Shown here in pieces: positions 13,801 through 24,400 of a DNA stretch of 64,000 nucleotides. Source of the stretch: Magnolia sinica (taxonomy: Eukaryota; Streptophyta; Magnoliopsida; Magnoliales; Magnoliaceae); the NCBI RefSeq assembly GCF_029962835.1, contig NC_080581.1:19668001-19732000 (forward strand), in the 5' to 3' direction. The position numbers and the translations under genes were made by a program. Position 1 is the stretch's first letter; each line of letters begins with the position of its first letter. A model generated the notes under the pieces. The model was not told where the DNA came from. It saw only the letters and a program-made list of their open reading frames with translations, and ran no database searches.

Positions 13801-14830
13801 ATATCAAGTTTTTTTTTTTTTAATAATTTACTACAGATAGGTGTCAAGCATGATCAAGAAAGTACACGTGTTGTCCAAACCATCGGTCATCCCATGACCT
13901 ATGGTCTATCTTTTTTTTCCTACATACATTGTCTGGTGCTCAATGAGTGTACAATACTCTAGCATTCTAGATGATCAGCTAAGATCTAATTTACTGATCT
14001 TGGAATTTGTTGATTGGGTCTATTGGTTGTTTCCGATGGGTGTCGAGGACCCTTTTTATTCAAATATTCGGATTGTTAATGCTTTCCGAATCGCACAGAG
14101 ACAAATTTATTGAAGTAAGGCATAATTAGGGTTTTCGGAGAGTTTGGACGATCTACTAATATCAAATTCGTCGGGTTTCAATTTTGCCAATTTGGTTTGT
14201 TGGTTGTTTGTGAGGGGCATCAGGCCCTTTTCTATTCAACTTGGTTAATGCTTTTCAATTCACACAGAGTTTTATCAATGTCCAGTTGAAGTTTTGAGAG
14301 TAGTTTGTTCTGAGTGGGGGTATCTACACTTCCTTCATAAATAAATCTATAAAAAATAAATAAAACCATTATATGAAATCAGATTGTAGGTAAGTTAAAA
14401 CTTGACTTTAAGGCAAGATTAAAATTATAGGCAAAAATTGTAATGTCTTTACAACCTATAAAGCTTTTATATGAAATTTCGAATATCTAAATAAGCCTTG
14501 TAAATCCTTTATAACTTACAAGATTTTACAAGCATCTAAATGACTCTTTAAATAAAAGTCCTGGAAAATAATTTACCTTTATTTATGGAAAACACTTTAC
14601 CTTTATCTATGGCCTATTGATTCATGGAAAGAAATTGAAAGAAAATACAATTTTCCATTAAACTAATTTTCAAATGCTTGTGAAGACTTTTTGTGAAAAT
14701 TAGTGAGAAACATCATATCTCATCTCCTGGCTTTGTTTAGGAAAATTAATAAATTTATTTTCCCACATCTCTCATTAAGGAAGACATTTTCCACAACTAA
14801 AGGAAAATGAATTTCTCAAAAAGTTACACA
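10897..14830. other. Intergenic AT-rich DNA without recognised genes
   Basis: No homology-bearing frame. A diverged relic of the foldback family lies around 13060-13200 (GCTTGGAGAGGTAAAT and GGGTTGAGCCCATCT phrases shared with 23380-23700), and a foldback end lies at 14520-14555. A direct duplication with a period of about 178 bp is visible between 14024-14115 and 14202-14300 (TTGGTTGTTT plus a shared CACAGAG block). A C run sits at about 13725-13736. Confidence 0.4.
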
Positions 14831-14831
14831 C

Positions 14832-15340
14832 ATGTATTGGGTCCGAACTCCAACAGTCTCACATGCGCCACGTGCAAATGTTCCAGCATCCATCTTCTAT
14901 TGTGTCACACACGTGCCATTATGCATATGTGCCACCATCCATCCTCACTTCAGCCCCACATGTACTAAGTACCTCAAATGTGTCACATGTACCTACTTTC
15001 CATTGTCCATCTTCTATTGTGTTGCACATTTACCACCATCCACCTTTACTTGGCCCCATATGTACAAGGCACCTCACATGTGCCGCATGCACCAACTTTC
15101 CATTGTCCATCTTGTGTTATCCCGTTCATGTGCCACTTTGCTACATGTGCTACCATCCATCTTTTGAACCCCAAATATACCAATATGCCAGGCATCTTTA
15201 GTCACTCTATACGTGCAACATTTGCCAATGTGCATATGACAACCTCTACCTTCAAGTGCCCATATGTGTCAAATGTGCTAATTTGTTGCTTGGTTCATAG
15301 ATGCCACCATACAACTACAAGCACCCCTCATATGTTTGGG
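14832..15340. repeat. Degenerate minisatellite, period about 100-117 bp
   Basis: The anchor CCATTGTCCATCTTCTATTG recurs in diverged form near 14890, 15007 and 15107, with ACATGTGCCAC-type phrases between. All three plus frames stay open through parts of the array because the unit lacks stop codons. This makes protein coding unlikely despite apparent frames of 111-121 codons. Confidence 0.6.
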
Positions 15341-16716
15341 TGATACCATTAAGCTTAAGTACCTACACGTGCCATTGACAATCTTCATTCTTCAGGCGTC
15401 CCATATTTGTCGTGTGATAGTCCGCTAAATGTCAAGAATTTTTTATTTTTATTTTTTATTATCAAACAATGAATTTAAAAACATAATATTTGGGAATACC
15501 ACATAAGGAGACCTTTTCCCCTTCAATTTTGTCATTTAAAACATCGCACCTTCAATTTTATCATTTAAGACATCACATCAGGTGAACTTTTTTTAAATCA
15601 AATGCTTCCCCGGTTTACCCTTTTTGCCCAAACAGGCCCTTGAAAAGAGAAAAACCAAGACTGGGGCTGTCGATGGGCAGGGCCCTGGCTATCAAAATTT
15701 TGATAGGGCCAGCCTATCAGGCCCAGCATTAAATCAGGTATGAAACTAACCTCAGGCCCGGATCAATGACAACCCTAGCCAAGAAGATCCCTTGCAAGGG
15801 GCCATACTCCTATGATAGTTTGCAAAATTTTGAGAATGGATGCGACTCATCCTCTTCATAAGTGGCATCCGTGCACAGCCTATCCAAGCCATCGAGATTG
15901 TGAGTCCCATTGAGGATGGCATATCTCTAAAATCAAATTGATCAAGCAATCCTAACCATCCAATTAAGGCTTTCAAATGGATGGTTAGAGTAAAATAGCA
16001 TTTGGCCCAAGGGAAAAATCATTTGGTTAGTATCATATTAGTGTTTTTTTTTTTTTTTTCGTTTTTTTTTTTTTTTGGGTTATGCCCCCACCAACAATAG
16101 GGTCGATGATTTGGACTTGTCTGGATTGCCCGTGTGCAAAACCAACATGGGGGTCGAGCCCCATTTAAAAAATCTACGAAAGCAGAAAATAGAAGGAATA
16201 AATGAAGCCCCATGTGGTAGTAATACACATGTAGACCCCACATGACGAACGGTCCAGATCGTGTGGGATCATGTTTACAGCCACACAGCTAAGACTGCTC
16301 GGTAGCTTTCTTCCATACAGTAGCGCCACTTGAAACATAATCCCCCTGGAAATAGACGGTACAAATACTTGAAAACAGGATTATAGAAAATTAAAAAATA
16401 AAACTAAAAAGGACAAAAATGCAACTTTTAACAGTCTGGAGAATTCAGCCTCACCAAACGATTTTTTTCTTCTTTTGTGGACCCATAAAAAAAAATGGGA
16501 AAATCGTCCACATAGGAGTAACAAGGATCAATGATTAGCATAGATAACAACACTGACAAAAGTAGAAAAATAAAAGCTGAAAATTCTCAATACATCTCAA
16601 CTTTCAGTTGAGTCTGGATCCACTTACACTCAATGGATTGCTAGCCTCAATTAAGCTCATCCAAGGACAACATGTAGGATCCAGTGACTGATAATCAATC
16701 GCAGGTGCTGAATTCT
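15341..16716. other. 3' flank of the S15-like gene, no gene recognised
   Basis: AT-rich DNA with a T-rich run at about 16047-16077. The end nearest 16716 should contain the 3' UTR of the minus-strand S15-like gene. I could not fix a cleavage site or a clear polyadenylation signal. Confidence 0.4.
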
Positions 16717-16860
16717 CTAGTTCTTGTAATCCGGATTGTCCCTAAGCCCAAGCTTGGAAAGAACAAGGCAATACGAATCCCAGTCGGTCCTGCGAAGGTA
16801 TTTGAGCAGCTTCTTCCTCCTTTGGATCATTTCTTGAAGACCCTTCCGGGAGTGCTTATC
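16717..16860 (-). CDS. S15-like gene exon 5 (C-terminal part and stop)
   Basis: 144 nt, 47 codons plus TAG. The acceptor is GTGCAG. It encodes residues 386-432, beginning DKHSRKGLQEMIQRRKKLL and ending GLRDNPDYKN, with the R-R-K/R-L-L-K-Y-L block and the LGLR tail typical of S15. The apparent plus-strand frame at 16684-16890 is only its shadow. Confidence 0.93.
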   Translation of the reverse strand, partial: DKHSRKGLQEMIQRRKKLLKYLRRTDWDSYCLVLSKLGLRDNPDYKN

Positions 16861-18412
16861 CTGCACGGTTTCAATCAATGCAATGCTTAGTTATTTACCA
16901 TGCATACATCCTTCAGAAGGATTCAATGGCCCACTCACCACCAGGAGGTAACCAAGGCCGTGTTTGGATGTCCTGAAGAAGTCCAATGTGCAGGCTTTGA
17001 CTTTGCCGCCCAAAATCAACATCCAGAATGCTTCATATACAACCAGAAGCATTCTGTTTAATGAGTGGGCAACAGAACGGTGGAGAAGTGATATCCCATT
17101 TAATGTGGTGTTTCAACAACTCCACAGAGTTACAGCATAATGATAGGCAACAGATCCGCCAAAATATCCTTTCCAGTTGCAATTCTGGGCACATCCAGAC
17201 ACACACCGAAGGCCATTACCATACAAAAAATCTAATTAAAACAGTTGTCTATATAATGATTCCAATAGGGAAAAAAGAGTATGCAAAGCAAATACCAAAT
17301 CAGAGTGATAAAAGTAAAACCCAAGATAGAAATTAATGCAGGGGCATTTTCACACTGGGCTCGAGTGGGGTGGCCTGTGGGATGCGGGGGCACAATCGGG
17401 GTGAGCGGCCCACATAACCCATGTGATTTGGGGACCGTGTGATGCGGAACCCATGTGATTTGGGGCCCACGAGGGGGCGGAACCCATGGATTTGGGGCCA
17501 CAAGGAGGGTTCGGCCGAGGACCTAACCCATGGATGTGGGGGTTGGGCTATGAGATAACGGGATTAATTCGCCATGCTCTATCAGTTCGAGCTTTTAAAG
17601 TTAGTGGTTAATTGTCCTGCATCAGAAATATTAGAGGCTAGAGAGATCATCAGGAATGATCACATTCATTCAAACAAATCGTTACTGCCATACATTCGAG
17701 CTTTATGGCGCCCGCCATGAAGTGTGTAATCCAACCTGTCCATTAGATGCACGCCAATGTTGGGCTTAGATCCCAAAATCCAGCCCAATCCATAACTTAG
17801 GTGGGTCACACCAGTGGGGAAAATGAGGAACATTGGGCAGGGGACGCCCACTATAGAAACTTCCAGATGGAATGTGGGGTCGACTGTGTTGTCTATCTGG
17901 CATCGATTGCACCCCACGAGGATCATGGGTCACACCAAAACTCAAGCCATTCTACAAGAAAGTGAAATATATGGGCTGCAGGCATCATTGTACGCTACAC
18001 CCTTTATAGAGATTGTTCTTGGGATGTGCAGTCGCATGGGCACTCACACAGATTCATAGTTCTGAATTCTGATTCCACGTGTATCACGAGTGGACCCTGC
18101 ACAGCTTTAGCATACGGTAATTACCATCCATTCGGACATGTGATCATTCCTCGAGACCATTTCGAATTTTCTACCCATCTTCTGGAGCACAGTAAACCCA
18201 ATATGTGCTGACCACTGATTGCAAACAAAGGGAGCTCAATCCTTGGAGTGCATGGTTGGCAAGGAGAGGTTGCCGAAAAAAGACAAGATAACATAGATAT
18301 GCAAGTACTTCTAATTTGTTTAAAGACAAAAGAACATAGATATTCCTAATTTGTTTATCTGAGTATACAAAGGATGGAAACAATAAAATCAGAGTGTACC
18401 ACATCGTGTATG

Positions 18413-18459
<47 letters not shown>

Positions 18460-21400
18460 GTGTGGTAACAAAAACAATATCTGTAATTAGTCTAAAACGG
18501 GAAACATGAAAAGAAGATAATTTGCTAACACGGAGTCTGAATTTAAAACACACTTTATTTCTGATAAGCATAAGTGAAAAACTACTTAAGCATAAAAAAG
18601 AAACTATTATTTTACAATGGTACGAAAAACTTCTCAAGGACTTTTCTAACTTATCCAACTTATGAAAATACAACGGGAGAGTGATCTATTTATAGATGGA
18701 GATCTGCCACTATGACGAACGCGATTGCTTTCTTCAATCTTTAAAGTCTCATCTCTTTGGGAGTTGTTGATCCTTATCGCTTCTGTGACAGCAATACGGA
18801 GGACAGGAGGCTGCAGTTAGAGGCAGCTGCGGAGAAGGGCCTGGAAGAGCGCATGACACGTAGGGTATGTGATTGCAGTGGTTAAGACAGGTAGTATGCA
18901 ATAGCAGTGTCCATCTTTAGAGATGTAGCAGGGTAGTTACACCTGGAGGGTGAGGGTAGATCTGATGGTGATGTGAGAGAGATGTTCACTATTTATGAAA
19001 GGGAGTGATGGTGACATCACAAGACTCTGCATGTGGTGCTTTGAGTTTCTTATAAAACTTGATCAAGTGTCACTTTCAAAGGAGTGGTCGCTTTCAAATG
19101 AAGAGGGAGAAGGGGGAGTCATGAGGGTTTCCATATTTCTCTCTAAATACGTCAGGTAGGGATTAGAAACGGGGTTTTCAGTAGCTTGAACCTTATTATC
19201 ATTTGTATATTCTATTTCATATAAATGATCAAACTTATGACCGCTATAAGACCCAAGAGGCAGACTATTAGACGAAGAAGACATGGATGATGGAAGCATG
19301 AAAGATGTATGATCTGGATAAGCTTAACCTAGCAAGCTCGATGATCTTTGGTGTGTCGCATAGTTTGGTACAACTTCCAGTAAGAAAGATCAAAGGAAAG
19401 GATAACATCCTTGCAGATTTCCTCTCCCGTCTTCCCTCTCAACTCCCTCCAAAGAGCCTTTCACCCATTGTTTTCTATGAACTCTCCATTCCCAACATCT
19501 TTCCCCTTGAAAGAATTGCAAACCTTCCTCCAGATATCAAATCCATGATCTACTCCATGTATATTGCCAACAGACCATCACATAACCTCAAAACCTTCCT
19601 CGAAATAATGCACCTATTTTTCGGCATATACCACATCCTCACTACCCCTTCCTGACACCCATATCCTTACGAGATCTGTTTTACTTGCCCAACGAAGCCT
19701 TCTGCTTCCTCTACTATCTCATTGAAAAATGGACTGCGATGTTCATATTCGAACTAGCAAAACTCCATGCATACTTTGCTCGCATCCAGTGGGAACGTGC
19801 TACCCATTACAATCAGCTGACTCGGACCAACAAAAATCTGATGCATTTTCTCGGGAAGTTTCATCCACTTGAAGTTTGGCATTCACAACTCTCCGATCAT
19901 CCCAGTGAATTTGTTGAAATCTCTTTTCGGAATCCCAGAGATCTTATCCCAATGGAAAATGGTGATAGCTACTATGTCCCATTTGTTATTGGTCAAGTTG
20001 TCATCTGTGGTTACAAAAATTTCAATCTGGCAAATCTTTGGCAGGCCAATGCCGGCACATTTCATCTGTTCAAGCGATATATGTGTGATCTAAACAACAT
20101 CCAAGTTGCCAATATTCCAAGCTCCATCTGCCTGCATCCGATCACTACAGTCAACAGTGACTTATGTTTGGACCACTTCCTGACATTCATAGAGAGAAAT
20201 ATGGAAACCCTCATGGCTCCCTCTTCTCCCTCTTCATTTGAAAGCGACCACTCCTCTGAAAGTGACACTTGATCAAGTTTTACAAGAAAACTCAAAGCAC
20301 CACATGCAGAGTCTTGTGATGTCACCATCACTCCCTTTCATAAATAGTGAACATCTCTCTCACATCACCATCAGATCTACCCTCACCCTCCAGGTGTAAC
20401 TACCCTGCTACATCTCTAAAGATGGACACTGCTCTTGCATACTACCTGTCTCAACCACTGCAATCACGTACCCTACGTGTCATGCGCTCTTCCAGGCCCT
20501 TCTCCGCAGCTGCCTCTAACTGCAGCCACCTGTCCTCCGTATTGCTGTCACAGAAGCGATAAGGATCAACAACTCCCAAAGAGATGAGACTTTAAAGATT
20601 GAAGAAAGCAATCGCGTCCGTCACAGTGGCAGATCTCCATCTATAAATAGATCACTCTCCCGTTGTATTTTCATAAGTTGGATAAGTTAGAAAAGTCCTT
20701 GAGAAGTTTTTCGTACCATTGTAAAATAATAGTTTCTCTTTTATGCTTAAGTAGTTTTTCACTTATGCTTATCAGAAATAAAGTGTGCTTTAAATTCAGA
20801 CTCCGTGTTAGCAAATTATCTTCTTTTCATGTTTCCCGTTTTAGACTAATTATAGATATTGTTTTTGTTACTCTTTTTCCTCACACAATTTATTTACACC
20901 CGCATCAACTCCCATCTTTACAATGTCTCCGCCATCCATTATAGCAGCATTAGGATTTAGTTTTTGTTTACTTATTTTCCTTTTAGCATATTTATGTCAG
21001 TGTTTTACTAAAAAAGCATAGTATGCTCATTTTGTCTGTCAATACTTCCGCCGTGCTACAGTAACTTTGCTACAGTAACCATGTGATTTGGATGGTTTGG
21101 CCATGTGGAACAAAGACCAAGAATTGTGCCAGTTAGGAGTGAATTGGTACAAGTTAAAGGCTCTAGAAGTGAAGGGAAAGGACCAAAAGGACGTGGGTGA
21201 AGTCATAAGAAAAGACTTGATCACTTGTGGTTTTATTGATGATATGGTCCTTGATAGAATGAAATGACAGAACAGGATTCGGGTAGCCGACCACAATTAG
21301 TTGGGATAAGGCTTAGATGATGATGATCATGATTTCTCATAATAATAAAATATGTTGAATCTAGATAAATGTCCATCAAATTTCAGACATATTTAAGTTT

Positions 21401-24400
21401 CAAATTATGCCCTTTAATACCACCAAAGCTTCAAAAGAAATCATCCCTATTCAACATATAAATTCTAGTTTCATAGCTTTTTTAATAAACCACATAAACT
21501 CCTTAAGGACAACACCCCAATAGGAAATCTGTTCCTCACTCTATCGATCACCTAACTTGGACTTTCTTTTATCTAACATAGGATTTTAAAAAATATACTA
21601 ATTAAAGAAGACAGATTGTGATAGAGGGAGGAAATCTCCAATCAAAAGAAATTAGAGACGAGATTCCCTCCTTGTCAGACCATCCACTGCATCATTTAGC
21701 TCCCTATGAGAGTTAAGTGAAGGATACCAAAATAGTCTCCTTCAATTCCCTTATTTCCTCAAGCCATCTTGACCATCTCCACAGATGGCTTTCTGTGAAG
21801 GCGGCCAATAAATGGAATTGGTGGAGTTGCCTTTGTTTATTGAGGTGAGGATATGCCGGCAGATAAGTTCTTTCAATTCCAGAAAAGGAGTCCCCTTCAA
21901 TTGTGCCTTATTCCTTCCCTGATTATCACAAATGATTCCACGATCCCTACCTCACCTAAGTTTCCCCTACAGTTGTCATCGAAGTTAAGCTTCCACTTTT
22001 GAAGCAACCTAGACTATGTGAGTTACAAAAGGGCATATAACGTCCACAATAACTTCCAACCAACCTCTTCTGGTGCAAGATGGTTAGATCATAGAATGGA
22101 CAGGCACAAAGTGGTCCTGTTGCAGGTCGAATGATGATTGGGTCATCAGATTGTATATCAGACACGAATCAAGTCTATCCCAGGGTCTCAATTAAAGATG
22201 TGACAAATCTAACTATCCCAGTTTAAGATTTCAATCATATGACCTGCAAGATCGATCTGATGGAAGATCAGGACCATATCAAGAATCATGATGGTATTCT
22301 GGATGAGGCCAAAGGTCAGATTGAAATGTGGGGGTCCACAAGTCTGTAGGATTTAATATTTAATTAGTTGTTAGATTCAGAGTTAACCATGACTTCTTGA
22401 ACAAGCTGTAACTTTTTTAACAAGTTTTTCTTCAGTATTTTCATTACTTAGTGCAAAGGCCACTTCTCAAGTATTAAACAATGTTTGGAGGACACAAAAT
22501 TGGTGCCATTTCAAACTCCATAGAGTTAGCTTTCAATTGTTCTAAAGATCATGCAACTCTAATATCATGTGAGGGGCCAACAGCTGATTTATGGAAAGCA
22601 TGACAGAATTTAGGGATATTTTAGTCATTCAAAATATTTTGTTGAAATAGATGGTTAGCGTTAGAGGCAACGCATGGTCACAATTATATTAGTATTACTT
22701 TCGCATTGAGAAAAAGTATATAAATATACAAAGTCTCGTTTATGAATGATATTTTCATTATTGCTTGAACACAAGTTATTTTCTTAAGCATGTTTTGCTT
22801 TCAACCTCAAATTAATTGCTCTAATCCCATCTTTCTAGTTGGATAAACTAAAAGACTAAGGGAAACTGCTACCACAGTCCATTATGTTGGAGCTTTATTC
22901 GATCATGTAACATCTAGAAGGACAATTTGATTCTAATTGGTACAAGCTAATCATTATTAAAGCTCGGATTTCTTTCTTCTGCATCATCTTCTGAGAGCGT
23001 CATGAGGGATTCACTCAAATTCCGTAAACACCAAAGCCCAACAGATGATCTTGTCTTGATCCCTATCTTTCAGCTGAGTATTTCTTTCTAATTTATTTCA
23101 TAATACCTGGTTGTTCTCCTTCCATATTGATCACCAAACCAACCCGACTCGAACTCTTAACTTTAATCACTAAGGGGTTGTTTGGATGCTTGTCAAGTTG
23201 TAAACACATTAAACTTGCAAAGAGTTTGACAGGTAAACTTATTATATTATGTCATGTTTGGCTTTTAAGTCATAAAGTGTTAAAAGGTAAACAGTTCTCT
23301 ATATTTGGTAACTTGTAAAGTGTTTACCAAGTAGAAAGTGGGTGTTTACATGGTCACGCTAAATAGAGCTTGGAAAAATAAATCCCGGCAAAATCTTCAA
23401 ATCACATAAGGGGCTCGATATAAGATATGACATTCAGTTTAAGCCCATACTGATAAAGCCTTAGTCCATCCTTAGGCTAAACCAACAATTTAGTGAGCCA
23501 CAAAAATACTTTGTTTGGATGATGTAAAGTGTTTACATCAAAATTCTCCCTTTTTATACCTAAAAACCTAGGTTTCACTAACATATATGCTATAAAATAT
23601 AAAAACCTAGGTTATGATTAGTTTAGCCTAAGGAGCATAATAAGACCTTATCAAGATGGGCTCAACCCCATGACATATCTTATATCAAACCCTTTCATAT
23701 GATTTGAAGATTTTAGTGAGATTTACCATTCCAAGCTTTAGAAGGTGTGAATACCGACTTACCACTTGGTAAACACAATTGTTTACATGAAAACACTCAA
23801 CCACTTAAACCAAACATGACAGAATGTAAACAGTTTAGAACTTACAATTTTACAAGCATCCAAACGACCCATACATCTAAAGTAATTACCACTTGACAAT
23901 TTTACAGGAATTCAAACGACCCCTTAATGTTCCCTAGTTTCTTTTCCTACCAAATAGACCAAATCACTGCTAAGAAGCTCAAATTTCATAGTCCCACCTT
24001 TACAGTCTCGTGAACCAAAAACCACGCCTCGAAAACACTAGTTTTTTTTTTTTTTTTTGAAAGATAACGCAAATTCATTAAAGAGCTAAAAAAGAAACAA
24101 ACAAAACAGAGAAGTCTGCCGAGGGGGCAGACAGCACCAAACTAGCAAAAAAACAAAAGAAAGAGAGAGGGAAAACTAAATCTCAAGGAACAACAGATTG
24201 AAGTCTTTCAGCTTGCCGTCATTGGAGGCCCATTCCAATAAGCCGCGCTTGGCCCTGGACGAAACAAACCGAGCTGAGTTGGATGAGTCCCTAAAACATC
24301 TACCATTCCGTTCTTCCCACACGGACCACCATATCGCTAGGAGAGCCATCCTCCATAGTCTTGTAATAGGCTTGGCAATCAAAATCCCGTGCCAGGCAAA

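Larger units (their letters stand above)
18466..19299 (-). mobile_element. Endogenous caulimovirid fragment, copy A (left arm)
   Basis: Minus-strand viral segment. It holds the end of a viral frame (19299-19063, ending ...FESDHSFESDT) and the following non-coding region down to 18466. Bases 18466-19156 are the reverse complement of 20179-20870, by eye well above 90% identical. From 19157 to 19299 it no longer matches the corresponding part of copy B, so either another strain or a rearrangement contributed. It meets copy B head to head at about 19300. No coding function is retained. Confidence 0.6.
19300..20880 (+). mobile_element. Endogenous caulimovirid fragment, copy B (loop and right arm)
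   Basis: Plus-strand viral segment. It opens with the end of an RNase H-like region (motif KIKGKDNILADFLSR at about 19390-19434), continues into a C-terminal region of unknown role, then a non-coding region with promoter and polyadenylation signals. No integrase and no LTRs are present, which separates it from gypsy elements and fits a pararetrovirus. A florendovirus-like origin is inference. Capsid, movement, protease and most of the polymerase are missing, so it cannot be autonomous. Confidence 0.6.

Noticed and set aside
7508..14555. One 7-kb transposon bounded by the two foldback-type ends
   Set aside because: Nothing inside looks like a transposase and other independent elements lie between; two separate copies are simpler.
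14832..15343. Three overlapping plus-strand frames of 111-121 codons as candidate genes
   Set aside because: They cover a degenerate minisatellite and are open in all three frames, so openness is a property of the repeat.
16684..16890. Plus-strand 68-codon frame
   Set aside because: It mirrors the last S15-like exon.
19305..20272. Viral remnant as a Ty3/gypsy element
   Set aside because: RNase H end without integrase or LTRs, followed by a TATA/AATAAA intergenic region, fits a pararetrovirus better. Still not certain.
23164..23934. 8-bp hAT target duplication for the foldback element
   Set aside because: Flanks CTTTAATCAC and ATGTTCCC do not match.
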